This document shows, one piece after another, positions 13,101-31,500 of a stretch of 64,000 nt of DNA. The stretch is from Klebsormidium nitens (Eukaryota > Streptophyta > Klebsormidiophyceae > Klebsormidiales > Klebsormidiaceae): positions 1 through 64,000 of the forward strand of contig DF237023.1 in assembly GCA_000708835.1 (NCBI GenBank). The letters run 5' to 3'. The number at the start of each line of letters is the position of its first letter. Within the stretch, counting starts at the first letter, position 1. The notes under the pieces are model-generated. The model was not told the DNA's origin. It did no database searches and saw nothing but the letters and a program-made list of their open reading frames with translations. Both the position numbers and the translations under genes were made by a program.

Positions 13101-13537
13101 CGGATATTTATCAGCCTCCGATCAGCTCGCTTTTTCTCGCTTTTTCAAAAAGGCCAGTACATAGTGTGATGTTCAGGCACGGTCCTTACAAGCGGATTTC
13201 CTGAAATGCAGTCTGTTCGCCACCACTAAAGGTTGGACATTGTTCCAAAAGCTCTGAATACAGAAAGAAGGGACAGCCCGTTCACCTTCTTTGCGCACAC
13301 AAGCGCGTCGATGGCCCCTTCCTGCTGCAGTGCGGGGTCCCCTTGTGCTTGCTCTTCGAGCACCGCTCGTTCAGTTTCATCCTCCGCTGCGCTCAGTGAG
13401 AGGGTTGGCAGCTCCCACAGGTTTGAATCAATGTCGTGTGCCTGTTTGACAACAAGGACTGCGGCAGCGGAAGCGGGGCCACTCTGGATCAACAGAGCGA
13501 CCTGCCGGCCGTCGCCGTTGTCTTGGTGGCTTGTCAT
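7193..13537 (-). CDS. Metallo-beta-lactamase-fold hydrolase, LACTB2-like plant family (At1g25375 type), 9 exons
   Basis: Exons in transcript order: 13537-13286, 12419-12272, 11840-11107, 10700-10625, 10041-9964, 9142-8983, 8358-8313, 7962-7810, 7342-7193. Together they are 1797 bp, exactly in phase, giving 598 aa. The metal-binding motifs are all present in order: FITHHHIDHVN (HxHxDH, about residue 395), SAPGHTDGHLAL (about 459), the aspartate in LIAGDHCVG (about 479) and the late histidine in VLMHGRP (about 518). The pattern after it (REDKI, then GGARTMLDVL, then NVLLHVGRLEKLGKLP) is the LACTB2-like C-terminal helical part. A long Lys/Glu/Ser/Pro-rich insert of about 150 residues in exon 3 interrupts the N-terminal part. 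The N-terminus (VLVVKQ, then LWELPTLSL) resembles the first strands of a Nudix domain without a Nudix box. I infer a di-zinc hydrolase. LACTB2 is an RNase, but the substrate here is not shown by sequence. Exon 6 has junction copies in the following intron. Confidence 0.88.
8838..9020 (-). repeat. Triplicated exon 6 / donor junction in the metallo-beta-lactamase gene
   Basis: The true exon end and donor lie at about 8972-9020. Two further copies follow downstream in the intron, at about 8902-8971 and 8838-8901, with a period of about 65-70 bp. Both read MLIAGDHCV or a decayed version of it on the minus strand. The nearer copy keeps a good donor (GGTAAGG), but in a different phase. The farther one has lost it. 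The spacers are not unique, so this is tandem duplication and not a CRISPR-like array. Confidence 0.85.
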
Positions 13538-13794
13538 TTTGATACAGCTGCTGAATGAGCAATTTCAGACAGGACTCTCCGCAATGGCAGGAGCCTTCTC
13601 ATACTCATCTGCTGTCTCCAATTCTCGTGCTGGCCGCCATATGCGTAGTGGTGCAGCATTGCAGCATTCAAAGTGACACGAGATGACACGTTGCAGTCTC
13701 CGAGTGTGATCGATCGGGGTAGCTCGCGAGCCGCGCGCGCAATCTGATCCAAGATGATGCCGCCCGCGGCCACGGCGGCCGGGGCCGGATTCAT
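13534..13794 (-). other. Possible 86-codon upstream ORF overlapping the metallo-beta-lactamase start
   Basis: An open frame from an ATG at 13794 ends in a TGA that overlaps the ATG of the downstream gene in the arrangement ATGA (13537-13534). If the transcript starts far enough upstream, this would be a uORF with termination-reinitiation geometry. Its first part (PAAVAAGGIILDQIARAAR) looks protein-like, but I recognise no family. It may be chance. Confidence 0.3.
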
Positions 13795-14008
13795 GCAGGT
13801 TGAGTTTATACAAAAGAAACCTTGAACCCCTGCAAGCCGCTCATGGCCGCGGCGGCCACTTCCCGCCCACTGAGGCGGCCCGCGGCCGCATTCGCGTATA
13901 CCTACAGCATGTTTCTCAGTACTTTACATGCAGTGCAGTGCTAAGTTCAATCTTGTATAGTGCCAGACGTCGACCTGTCAAACGCAGTCTTCCTTTTGAG
14001 GTTTCAAC
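13538..14008. promoter_or_regulatory. Divergent intergenic region (about 470 bp) between the metallo-beta-lactamase and membrane protein genes
   Basis: The two start codons point away from each other, so both promoters must lie largely here. The region has two GC-rich patches with NotI-like words, at about 13755-13795 and 13840-13890, partly inverted relative to each other (for example GGCCACGGCGGCC and GGCCGCGGCGGCC). A weak TATA-like TTGTATAG sits near 13950 on the + side. A bidirectional promoter is inferred from layout only. Confidence 0.45.
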
Positions 14009-15028
14009 ATGGCGGCGCCTCTGTTTTGCAGCTTCGTGCTGATGCTCGTGTTCATATTAGCTGGCGCCCGCGCAGCGAGTGCAAGCTGCGGCGCCTCAGA
14101 GAAGATTTTGGAGGGCACTGTACGGACTGACAACGCGGGTGTTCAAACAGAGCCCCTCATGGATAGCTTCATACTGCCTGAGCCTGCGCTTGTCAATGAC
14201 TTTCTGCGGAATCACAGTACATTCAAGAACCCGCTCCTGCCGTCCAGTCCTCCGCTTCAGCTCATCAAGTGCGAGGTGTATCTTGCTCTTCTCGGGAGAG
14301 AGGGTTTGTTCAACTTTTATGCTGCGGAGCATTCGGGGGGCTGTCGAGTGCCACCTCCTGTGCTGCCACTACCGGAGAGTAGCTACTCCGCCTACGGAAA
14401 GTTTTGGTTTGTTCAGCTGCGACGTTCTCTAACTTCCTGGCGCGTTCTGCTCATCATTGCGGCGACTCATGGAGTAATACACCTCCTGTCGTACCCCTAC
14501 TACGATACGGTTGGCAGTTCAGGAAAGAAGTCCCGCAACGGCGAGAATGGGACACAGAGCAGGCAAGCAAAGAGGCTCAATGACGATGACAAGCAAGCCA
14601 TCCTTATCGCCAGCATATTGTTTGGTCTCCTGCTTGCTTTCGTTGTGTGGATACAGGCTCTCGTCCCTCAACCCCTCCAGCTGCCAGATCCATCCATCAG
14701 TATCAATCCTTTCCTCCATGTTTCGAGCAACACATCATTGAGCCTTCACCGCTGCACGGTGCCTTGGCCAGGCATATCAAGCGAACATTTCCTCTTCGAT
14801 TTCTACATCGGGCTGCCCAGCACCATGTGCGACCGCATCCTTGCAACGCAGGTCATCTATCCAGACTACGTTACCAAAGGGCCACCCAATCTCGTAGGGA
14901 CGCACATTTTGGTCTGCTCGAAAAGGTGGGTTTTGACGACGGCGACGCTTGTCAACATAGGCATGTTCTTCCTCAACGTGCCTCGTCTCCTTCGTCCTGT
15001 CTTTCTGTACTGGTCGAATAGGACCTAG
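14009..15028 (+). CDS. Intronless orphan membrane protein with signal peptide and about 3 TM segments
   Basis: A single open frame of 339 aa. I do not recognise the family. Residues 1 to about 25 form a clean signal peptide (LFCSFVLMLVFILAG, then ARAASA before S). A lumenal or outside segment of about 115 residues follows, with a few cysteines. Then come a hydrophobic helix at about 142-162 (SWRVLLIIAATHGVIHLLSY), a hydrophilic basic and acidic loop, a second helix at about 196-217 (AILIASILFGLLLAFVVW), a second non-membrane segment of about 90 residues with cysteines and one or two N-glycosylation sites, and a third helix at about 307-330 near the C-terminus. It is the only intronless gene in the window, which could mean a retrocopy or simply a short gene. 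ATG choice is supported by the signal peptide. Function unknown. Confidence 0.7.
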   Translation: MAAPLFCSFVLMLVFILAGARAASASCGASEKILEGTVRTDNAGVQTEPLMDSFILPEPALVNDFLRNHSTFKNPLLPSSPPLQLIKCEVYLALLGREGLFNFYAAEHSGGCRVPPPVLPLPESSYSAYGKFWFVQLRRSLTSWRVLLIIAATHGVIHLLSYPYYDTVGSSGKKSRNGENGTQSRQAKRLNDDDKQAILIASILFGLLLAFVVWIQALVPQPLQLPDPSISINPFLHVSSNTSLSLHRCTVPWPGISSEHFLFDFYIGLPSTMCDRILATQVIYPDYVTKGPPNLVGTHILVCSKRWVLTTATLVNIGMFFLNVPRLLRPVFLYWSNRT

Positions 15029-16472
15029 CGCTCATGGTCAAGAGAGAACCACGCGGCTTGTCTATTCTGCAGTGTAGTGCACTAGGTGAGGCGGTGCTCC
15101 CCTGATAGAACTGAAGCGAATGGATCCGAAACTAGTGAGCATGGACCACGTACTAGTAGTCGGTTCAGAAGATTGGTAGTATCAACTTAGGTCTCACGAT
15201 CATAACGTACTCTTCGAAAGCTGTAGGATTGCTAATTGGCACGTTCTATGTAACGGCGGCTTTAACTGCAAGTTAAGTTCTTACTTTCCGAATGTCCGAC
15301 TAATAATCCCGACGTCTGGCAGGAGATTCTCCCACATGTAGGCTCCCGTCCTGAATATGCATAATTGTGACGACGAAGCTGACGATGTCGGACGGGCCGT
15401 GCCATGGTGCGCGTCGCGTCTGGCCCGCCGGCATGCATGAAAGGCTTCAGGCTCGACTCGCATTAATGTTCGTTCATCTGGCACATCATGCAGTGTTCAC
15501 ATCTCACTCAGATGCAAAATATGAGACTCGTGCCAGTGTGCAACCATGACTAGACTCGACAACTCATACAAGTGACCGCTTCCGTCGCATGCATGCATAT
15601 ACAGCGTACTATGCTTTTTGAGAAAATTAAGTTATCTTTGGTTATGTGTGTGCTATGAACGGATAAGCATGCGTCGAGTGTCGCCGCGTATGAATATATA
15701 GCGGGTACGTACCGAGATATTAGTATGCGGGCCCATGGCTGGCTGATCTTGAGCCTGACTGTGTACACGCGCGCGCGTTAGCAACGCCGGCCGGGTCCTT
15801 TTCGATCTTCATCATCTATGTATGATCGAGTTGGGTTAGAGGCATTCATCTAGTCATTGCACGCATGCTTGCCCCGAGGGATGCGTTGAGTCAGCCCGTT
15901 CATTATACAAGTTTATTAGGGGCCAAACTGTTTCAGAGTTTCTCTTATTTTGGCATGCTTCCCGTAGTTAAATGTGCAACTGATCCCCAATTCCAAGGGC
16001 ATTGGAAAGTGGTTTTTGAAAAGGGCATGTTGTGCCACCTGATGCTTGTAATTTTCCTGTGGTAAATGAAGTCTGGCAGAAGGGCGTTTGATTTCTGCGG
16101 AGTGCGCTGGCCTCTCGCCACGGTTACAGAAGCAAAGCTTGACAGTAAGTTCTCATACTTCAAGATCTCTAACACTGTCGATTCTCGCCACTCGTTGCTG
16201 CAAACAATTCGTACTTGCTAGCCAAAAGTATCAAAAAACTTTGCTTAATGCTCTCAACAGTTACCTTCTTTGAGTGGCATACTGCGACTGAACCACTCGT
16301 TGGGTCCCCCCATGGGACGACGATTGGACCTGCAAGGCAAACAAAGCGAGGAAGGTAAGAACGGTCCACTCAGCTTTTCATTGCGGGAAACATCGAAGCG
16401 GAATACATTGCCTTTTTTCATCGTGCATGGGACTCTGTCACTTATCTCGTTCATCCACATCTGATGAAGCGC
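15029..16472. other. Intergenic region between convergent genes, nothing recognised
   Basis: No coding pattern, RNA gene or repeat unit that I can support. It contains patches rich in GCATGC and CGCGCG (about 15270-15850), similar in style to 5450-6340. The 3' UTRs of the membrane protein gene (+) and of MCM8 (-) probably lie here. Confidence 0.4.
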
Positions 16473-16637
16473 TCAAAACCTAAAGGGACTATAAACTGAC
16501 ACACGGTAGATCGTTGATCGGAAGAACACTTGATGCAGCAAGGTGAAACTTTCGCTTTTTGGTCTTTGAGTAAGCGAAGCAGGAACATTAGGACGTTCGT
16601 TCAACTGTGAGATGCACTCCCGCTGCGTCGTGCTTAC

Positions 16638-23963
<7,326 letters not shown>

Positions 23964-25504
23964 CTTCTCCAATGCTGTAATGCATTGAGCAGCCCTATCG
24001 CTGCTCCTCGCTGCCGTGTGATGCTTGGTGGTGTTAAGGAGGCGCAGCGCCCGGTACTTGCAATCACCCCTGTCCTTTGATTTACTGTAAAAACCAAGCT
24101 ATGACCGCACAATACAACAGCATTGAAGACTCAAGACCCCCTGGCCCCTAGATTTTAAACCGGCAGGCTGTAATCTTACCACAGGGCAACGTAGCGTAGC
24201 AATCCACTGCTGCCACAGCACCTTCAATCTTAGCTGGTCGCCCTCAAGCCAGCTCAAGCTGAGGGCTGAAAGGTCGCCAAAACACTTTTCGGACTTCTTG
24301 ACTCGGACTTCGGATCGAGAGCCAACAGTGCCAACCGTCCGATATCGATGCTAACCTTGAAAGGGACTGCAGTCGGGGTAGAGATTGCAAGGCAGAATAT
24401 GCAGAATGAGGCATACCGGGATGGAAAGTGGGTGGTTCTCATGTGGAGTCTTGCCCCGGTTCAAACACTCCGGGAGAGCTCTACTACAGTAGCCCCCGGT
24501 CTTTAGATCCTTGGGCAACATAAACTTGTAACTGACATCGGAACCCGGTTGAGTTTTCTCTGAGTCATGCGGACATGTAGAGTTGCGGATGACTTTCCCG
24601 CTGCGGGATACAAAAATTCGGGCGAATAAGGTTCCGACTGCAGCACCATGTGGTCGCCGCTCAGCTCAGTATCGTGTCGCCGAGCAAAACGCTTGGCGTA
24701 CTACGGGCCGTTTTAAACCCCCACGGGCCCGCGAGGGCCCATCGTCGCGGCGCAACTGGATTCCCTGCAATGCAGATTTTAATTTCCAGAATTTCGTCTA
24801 TACGACAGGTTTGATTTTTCAAAAGATCAGCAAGCAGTGATCAGAGAGTCCTCTTCAAAGGCACCGAGCTGTAAGATGCTGTTTTCAGTGAGTGCGAAGA
24901 GGATCACCGCCAAAGTACATTATGTTCTGACGTCGTTCTGATCAGCCACCCATGTCACACGTATTACACGTCACGAACCTTCAGTCACCTCTGCCATGAT
25001 ATAGTGTTCTAAAAGCATGGCAACTTTACTTCGACCGGGCAGGCTTTGGGACAGAGTATTGGACCATGAAGCATAACGCGAGCTATATGTACACAAGACT
25101 TCGAGTCTATAAAAGAACTTCAGGCCGCTCTGATCTGACCTCTGCCCTCGAGTGAGAACTCAGGCGAACTTACAGGCTGAAGGGATTAGGAATGAAAGAG
25201 CCACACGAAATTGCTAGCCAGCACTGGTTCGGCTTCCTTTCGGCTGGCTGCCGGTGGAAACAAGAGAAGAGGTTGGAGGACGCATACAAAGCCGCGCCAC
25301 CTCGACATTTGCGGGTGCTGTTCGTAGAAGCATGGTGCGTTCGGAGATAGACCGCTGATCCAATGAATTGAACGCTCGAACTTGAAATCTAGCGGCTCCG
25401 ACACCTACCCAACAAGAACACAGATTTGTAACTCTACAATGGCAACTATTGGCAGCTTATTGGCTGACTTTATCAGTCCTTCTATATCCTGACTCGTGCT
25501 CACT
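23964..25504. other. Intergenic region between MCM8 and the dynein 3' end
   Basis: No gene recognised. It should hold the MCM8 promoter (right of 23963) and the dynein 3' UTR (left of 25505). A consensus E2F-type word, TTTCCCGC, occurs at 24594-24601, about 630 bp upstream of the MCM8 ATG. An 8-base match is weak evidence by itself. Confidence 0.4.
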
Positions 25505-28500
25505 TTACAGGTTCGTTTGGGTCAGCAGCGCCACCCCCTGGCGCACCCAGAACTCGGGGGTCGTCTCCCGGTCTATCCTCAGACTAACATTAAATATATA
25601 GTTTGACGACGCCCCTGTTGTGGTCAGCACTCCCGCCCGCACGCTCGTCTTGTACAGCGGGCACTGGTACTCCTCCTCGGGGGGCTTGTAGTTAACGGTC
25701 GGGATGAGGTGCACGACTGGCAACTTAGACTGCATCTCGCCCGGTAGAGACTCTACCAGGCACTGCTTCTCTCGGTCCCACCTGTGAAGAGAGCGGTGGG
25801 TGAGAAGAGCTCCAAGTAGTCTCGTGTCAAACTGAGTTTCTTCATAATTGTTAGATGCTCGATGATTGCAGGCGCCAGCGAGAGAGCTACGCCTCTTAGT
25901 ACACCGGTCACAGACGGTGCTGCGGTGTCTGAGAGTGGCGCCGTAGACAGTCACCAGACCAAAAGTCTATGCATTCACAGCAGAATGTTCGACTCGCCCA
26001 ACTTGTCGAAACATTTCGTAAAGAACTGCATTTGATGGTTTCAAACCGTTTCGCTTCATCAAGATCTGATTTGTCAACAAAATGCAGCACCTTCCAGCCT
26101 TCGATTATCCTTAATCGTATTTGCTGCTCCTCCCCTTGCAGAAGTCAAAAATCTTTGCAGAAGTCAAAATACACTGGATACAACTAAAGACAAATCCGTT
26201 TCTTACCTGGCTCCGTCAATGTACAGTCCGCTGACGTACAGCCCGTCGTCGGGCGGAGCCGGAACGGCTTCCGCGTCTTCGAAGGGCATCACCTTGAAGC
26301 CGAAGTTGAGCGTGTCGATGGGGATCTGGTACTTGCGCGCGTGGTTTTGCAGCGCGCCTGCATACAAGCAGACGGAAGATTCAGCTACGGCATGGACTGT
26401 ATGTCACTTTGTTGTTGGAATCGTCCAGATGCGAAGTTGCATGCGTGAAATCCGTTCTTATAACTGCTAGAAAATTATGCCCTTCGGAGCCATAGGTCTG
26501 CTGGAGAAATAACAAGGACGGGCACGAGCAGTAGTGAGGACCAGAAGCCGGAATTGAAGGAACGGAACCGGAGGGAAAACTTGCGCGCAGTCTCATTCAT
26601 TGAAACCTGCAGTCATTTGATCTAGCGATGCCACCGATGGCGCTTCGTGAAAGTGTTGACAAGAAAACCAGGGAATAGATTCCTAATGTGGCTGTGTGAT
26701 TATGGAGAGGGACCGCGCGGCAGTGATGAAGCATATGCGTTTGAAGCTGCTCGCCTATGAAAGAGAGTACTTTCGCTCCTCCTTCAAGACTCTGCAAAGC
26801 TCTCGTCGTAAGAACAAGCGAGGTGTGATATGAAATTGATGCAATCGAAAGTAGAAGCTGAAAACAGCAGAAACCTCGCGCGGAAAAGATGGTGGAAGTA
26901 CGAACGACACGGTGACTCGCTCACCGGTCATGAATCCTTGCGGGAAGAAGAATCCGGGCAGCCAGAAGCACTGTGGCTCGCCGTTGATCATCCACTCGCG
27001 CATGAACGCCATCCGCTGCTGGAAGTCCTTGACCCAGCTGGCCAGGGGTTTAAGCGACGGGTACGCGGCCGAAGTCCAGACCGCGGGCACCTGGTTGTTC
27101 AAGAAACTCCGGTACATCGCCTCTAGTTCCGCTGACATCACCACGAGACCCTTGATCGCGCGCTGCAGCTCCGCGAGCGAGTTAACCATAACCCGCAGCA
27201 GTTTGTTGAACCGCTCGCTCTCTTGGAGGAGAACCACGGCGAGGGAGTTGAGTCGGCCTCCGGGACCCGGGGCAAACGTACCGGGCCCGGCCTCGGCTTT
27301 GCTCAACGGGGCGGGGAGCCCCTCGGCGATCTCCAGCGCGAGGTCGCTGACGACCTCGTCCGGCGACTTTCCGGTTCCGGTTCCGCTGACCAGCCGCGGC
27401 TGCATGTTGAGCACCGTCTCCACGATCTTGCCCGTCTCTTGCAGCTGGAACGTGATGTTGGCATTTTCGTGCATCCCGAAGACTGCCGGCCCCTCGGTTA
27501 GCGGTAACCGCTTGATAAACTCCATGTAGCCGTTCTGGTCGGTCTCCGGCGGGACGCGGTACGTACCGTCCCGCGTGAAAGTGTAGGCGTCGTCGAGTAC
27601 CTTGGGCGTGTAGTACTGCTGGAGGATGCACATGAGGCACCGCCGGTCCTGGTCGTCGGTAACGCGCCCCCCGTAAGTGATCTCGCCCGTTACGTACAAA
27701 AGCGCCGGCCAGGGGATCTCCGGCTGCTCCTCCAGGAAGTTCTTGAGGGTTTGCAGTGCGCACTCCAAGTCGCTGTTGTTGAAGTCGTACCTGAAAAGAG
27801 GTTTCGGGCCAAGAAGAGTCAGAGAAGGTGGCGAGAAAGAAGTACGATCCTGATGGTTAACAGTAGCATAGAAAGTTCGTAGCCAGCTGACATGCGGCTG
27901 GATTTGAAGACGAGAAGACGTTGATTCCTCTAATGATGCTTGGAATGCTCAAGCAAGTCGTTGGAGGGTTTCTTGATCAGTGTTTCTTTGATCTGCTGAT
28001 GAGGCTTGTCGGACTCCGAAAGGCCCAGTCATTCCTGGCTTACGAACGGAGTGATCGATTCTTACTGGAGCGCCCGCTAAACCTTGAGAAGCATTAAGGT
28101 CTTGCGGAAAGCGACTAGAAACCCTCTAGAGGTTCCCATCTGACGTTCCAATCGAGCGGCCTTGGTGACGGCGTAGAATAGGAAGACGCAAAGGCGAGAA
28201 AACCTTTTAAGTTTCCTCTTCAAGCACTACGGCATGAAGGACCTCTAGAGCTTCCGCCCACCTGACGTTCCAGCCGAGCGGCCCGAACTTGCGCCGCTCC
28301 TGGATGACGGCGTGGAAGAAGGCGACGCTGAAGATGAGCTTCTTCCACGCGGCGCGCTTGGAGCACTCGTCCAGGTACGCGTCGCCCAGAGTTGCGTAGC
28401 TGCGCAGCAGGTTCGCGCGCACGCCCTTGGGCGGCTCGTTCGTGATCTTGATGCCGTTCTGAGGAGGAACGGAGGGAACACAATTATAAGACGAGGCTTC

Positions 28501-31500
28501 TTATCGGTTCGTTGGCTATTCCTGTGTTTGATCAAACCATCTTAGACGCCGGCTCGTTCGTGATCTTGATGCCGTTCTGTAAAAAAAGCTGGTGAAAGCT
28601 GTTTCTCTTTGTTCTACTTGAGAGGCCTGTGATCGAATTTCCGTCTCCTGTTCGAGCAGAGTGTTTCGTGATTTCCCCTTCTGTCGAGCGCGCAAGCTGA
28701 GCAAGAAGGAAGTCGGAAGCACGGAAGGAAGAGAGGTCGAATGACTCCGTTTGCGGCATTTCGAATGGCTTCCAGAAAAATGTCCGATGTAGACGCAGAT
28801 AAGTGTAGGCTCAGCAGGATCAGGATAAGTGCTGGAAAGACGTGAGGTCGCCCTTGAGGATCTATTGTGCTGCCACATCAGTCAATCACATAAAGGAAAA
28901 ACTTCAACGATATTACAGATAACTCTGATGAAGGATGAACGCCAATGACCTTCCCCGCCTAGGCGTGCCTTGACCAAACCCAACCGGGTCAGGCCGCTAA
29001 CCGGTAGGACGGGTATCGGGACGTCTTAGGCTAGCAACGGCATGCTGATCAATTGTGAACGCTTGCCACGTTACAAAGCAACCGGAAACGAAACCAGGTT
29101 ATCGCACTAACCTGCAGGACCGGCACCGGGAAGTGCGGCGACGGCATGCTGGTCAGCCATAACCGGAAGTCGGGGTGCATCTCCGCGCTGTCCTGCTGGA
29201 AGCGTTCCACGATCCCGGCCAACGTCAGCATCCAGGAGCTTGCCAGGTGGCAGTTCTGGAGGCACACCCAGTCGCCGGATTTCATGGCCTTGGTGATCAG
29301 CGCTTTCGCCACGGGGCCCTGGCCCTGGCCCAGCGAGATGATGTGAAGCCGCTCGCCCACGCGGCGGTCGACCTGCGGGTTACGGAAAGCGGGTTACGGC
29401 AAACCGTTGACTTCGCGAGCGGTTAAGGCAATATGGTTAGGAGAATCGTTGACCCCGCAAACGAGCGGAGGCGACGTACTCCGTCTCTTTCGGGACGAGT
29501 TGATTGAGTGTCCTAATAGCAAAGCGGCAGAGACAATGATATAAATGTCGAATCCTGTTTCCGGATTGGTGAGTTTTGGTAGGTCTTCGCGCAACTTGCG
29601 AAGCCCTACTGGAGGTCTCGACCTTTTACCCCATCGGTCTGCGGACATTGAACTGCGCTTCAGTGTCCGGGTGATTGATCAAAGCCAGCGTAGCTTGTCG
29701 TCCAAGCTATTGAGAACGTTGTTTGAAGGGACGCGCCACGAAGGTCGATCGGGTGATTCGAAGTAGCCAGTTAGCCAGGGAGAAAATGTTCGTTTCTCAA
29801 GGCATAGGTCAACAACTTATGTAACCGTTTGACTCGCCAAGAGAAAAATGAAAATGTTTTTGCGAAATTAGGACGACTCCTCACCTTCTCTCCGAACCGT
29901 TGGAGCATCCCCGTCGGGTCCGCCCCCGACGACAGTATGAAAATGATCGGCGTCGGTGCTGACGTGTCCTTGAACACCGTCTCCAGGTCCAGCGGCGCGC
30001 TCTCCACAAACTGCGCGCCCAGTTTGTCGCGCACAAAATCGCGGAACGCAAACACGAGCTTCTCCTCCCGGAAGACGCGCACTAGGAGAAGTTTTTGGAA
30101 CGCGTCGACGCCGCGCGCGGCCGCGGCCGCGGGGAGCGGCGCGGCGTGAGGTTCCGGCGCGGCCGCGAAGGCGCGCCACTCGGGGAGCTGCGCGGCGATG
30201 TCCTGGCACAGCGGCTCGAATACGGGGACAGCCTGTGGGGATGAAAGTGAATAAATCTATGCAATGTTTGGGAATTGAAAAGTGTTATCTCGCTGATAAA
30301 TGTTGCCGGTCCAGAAACACACAGAGACCCCCAGAAACACACACAGTACCCCCAGAAGTCTCTGCTTCTTTGTTCCCACTAGACGGTTGGCCTGTAAGAA
30401 GCACATTCTCTGATTTTTCACCGTTGCTGGAGTCAAGAAGGCTATAGAGCGCCATGTAGTCGCCAGCAGGGTGGGCTCAAAACCAGTCTGCCAGAGCGAA
30501 TCAATTTTGAAAGTATAGTAAAATTTGAAGCGCTTGATGCAATTCGAAGAAAGGGTGGAAGGCGGCCCCTACCTGCGACAGCGCCCTGACGTTGTTCCAC
30601 ACGTGCGGCCCGATCCACTCCGGCGCCGGGTTGGCCGCGCCCTTGTCCGCAAGGATCATTCCGGCGGAGCCGCGCAGCAGGAAGTTCCATTCCGCCGCGC
30701 CGATCTCGCCGGAATTCCGCAGGATGGACGTGCAGATGAGGAAGCTGAAGATCATCTTGTGCTCCTCGAACAGGCCCCGGCTCACGTTCTTGTACATGAA
30801 CTCGGTTATGTACCGGGTTAGCGTGCCTAACCGGGTCGGCAGGTCGTCCGACTTTTCGCTGACGTCAATGCAGTAGTTGAACAGCTGCGTGAAGTACGTC
30901 AGGCTGTACTGGTACATCGAGTCGATGAGCGCCAGGTCCGCGACCACGAAGTACAGGATGCTGCCACGTGTCGCCACGGGGCGGTACTGCTCGCGCGCGG
31001 CGTTGATCTCCTTCTCCGTCACCTCGGCCTCCTTGACCCGCCCCTGGATAACCCCGCTGGTTAACTTGCTCGTCTTCAGGGTGTTAATCAGCACCTCGTC
31101 GTCCAATATATTCCCCTCGCTCTCTTTCAGCAGCTTCAATACCTTATCCTCCAAGTCTTGCAACTGCTTCTTATCGTTACTGATGCTGACGAGGAGTCGA
31201 TCTTTCTGCTCCTCCAGATCGGACCGCTCCTTTCGCACCACGTCGCCCAGAAGCTGGTCTTCCAAACCCTTGGCGGTAACCGTGAAGTTAACGATGGTGA
31301 CCTTGATGCAGACGTCCGGCATGTAGTGCGGGTTAGGCATCTTGGTCGTCATGTAGAACCGGAAGTTGGGATCGTAGTCTACGTCGGAGTCGCCCAGCCT
31401 GAACGGAAACGGAACGCCGGAAGCTGTCAGCGGTAAGTAAACAAAGGCCCCTGGCTTCCGCTACAATTCTCTGGAAACTCTTTCCTTTCTCCATCATTCC

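Noticed and set aside
24440-24480. tRNA T-arm-like sequence (CCCCGGTTCAAACACTCCGGG)
   Set aside because: The loop between the pairing arms is too long, and no acceptor or anticodon arm can be placed around it.
24594-24601. E2F site for MCM8
   Set aside because: A single 8-base consensus is expected several times by chance in 64 kb and lies 630 bp from the ATG. It is kept only as a remark in the intergenic entry.
26912-27529. Long + strand open frame antisense to dynein exon 36
   Set aside because: A shadow of high-GC coding sequence on the opposite strand, with no family resemblance. The same applies to long antisense frames at 30877-31326 and 35017-35427.
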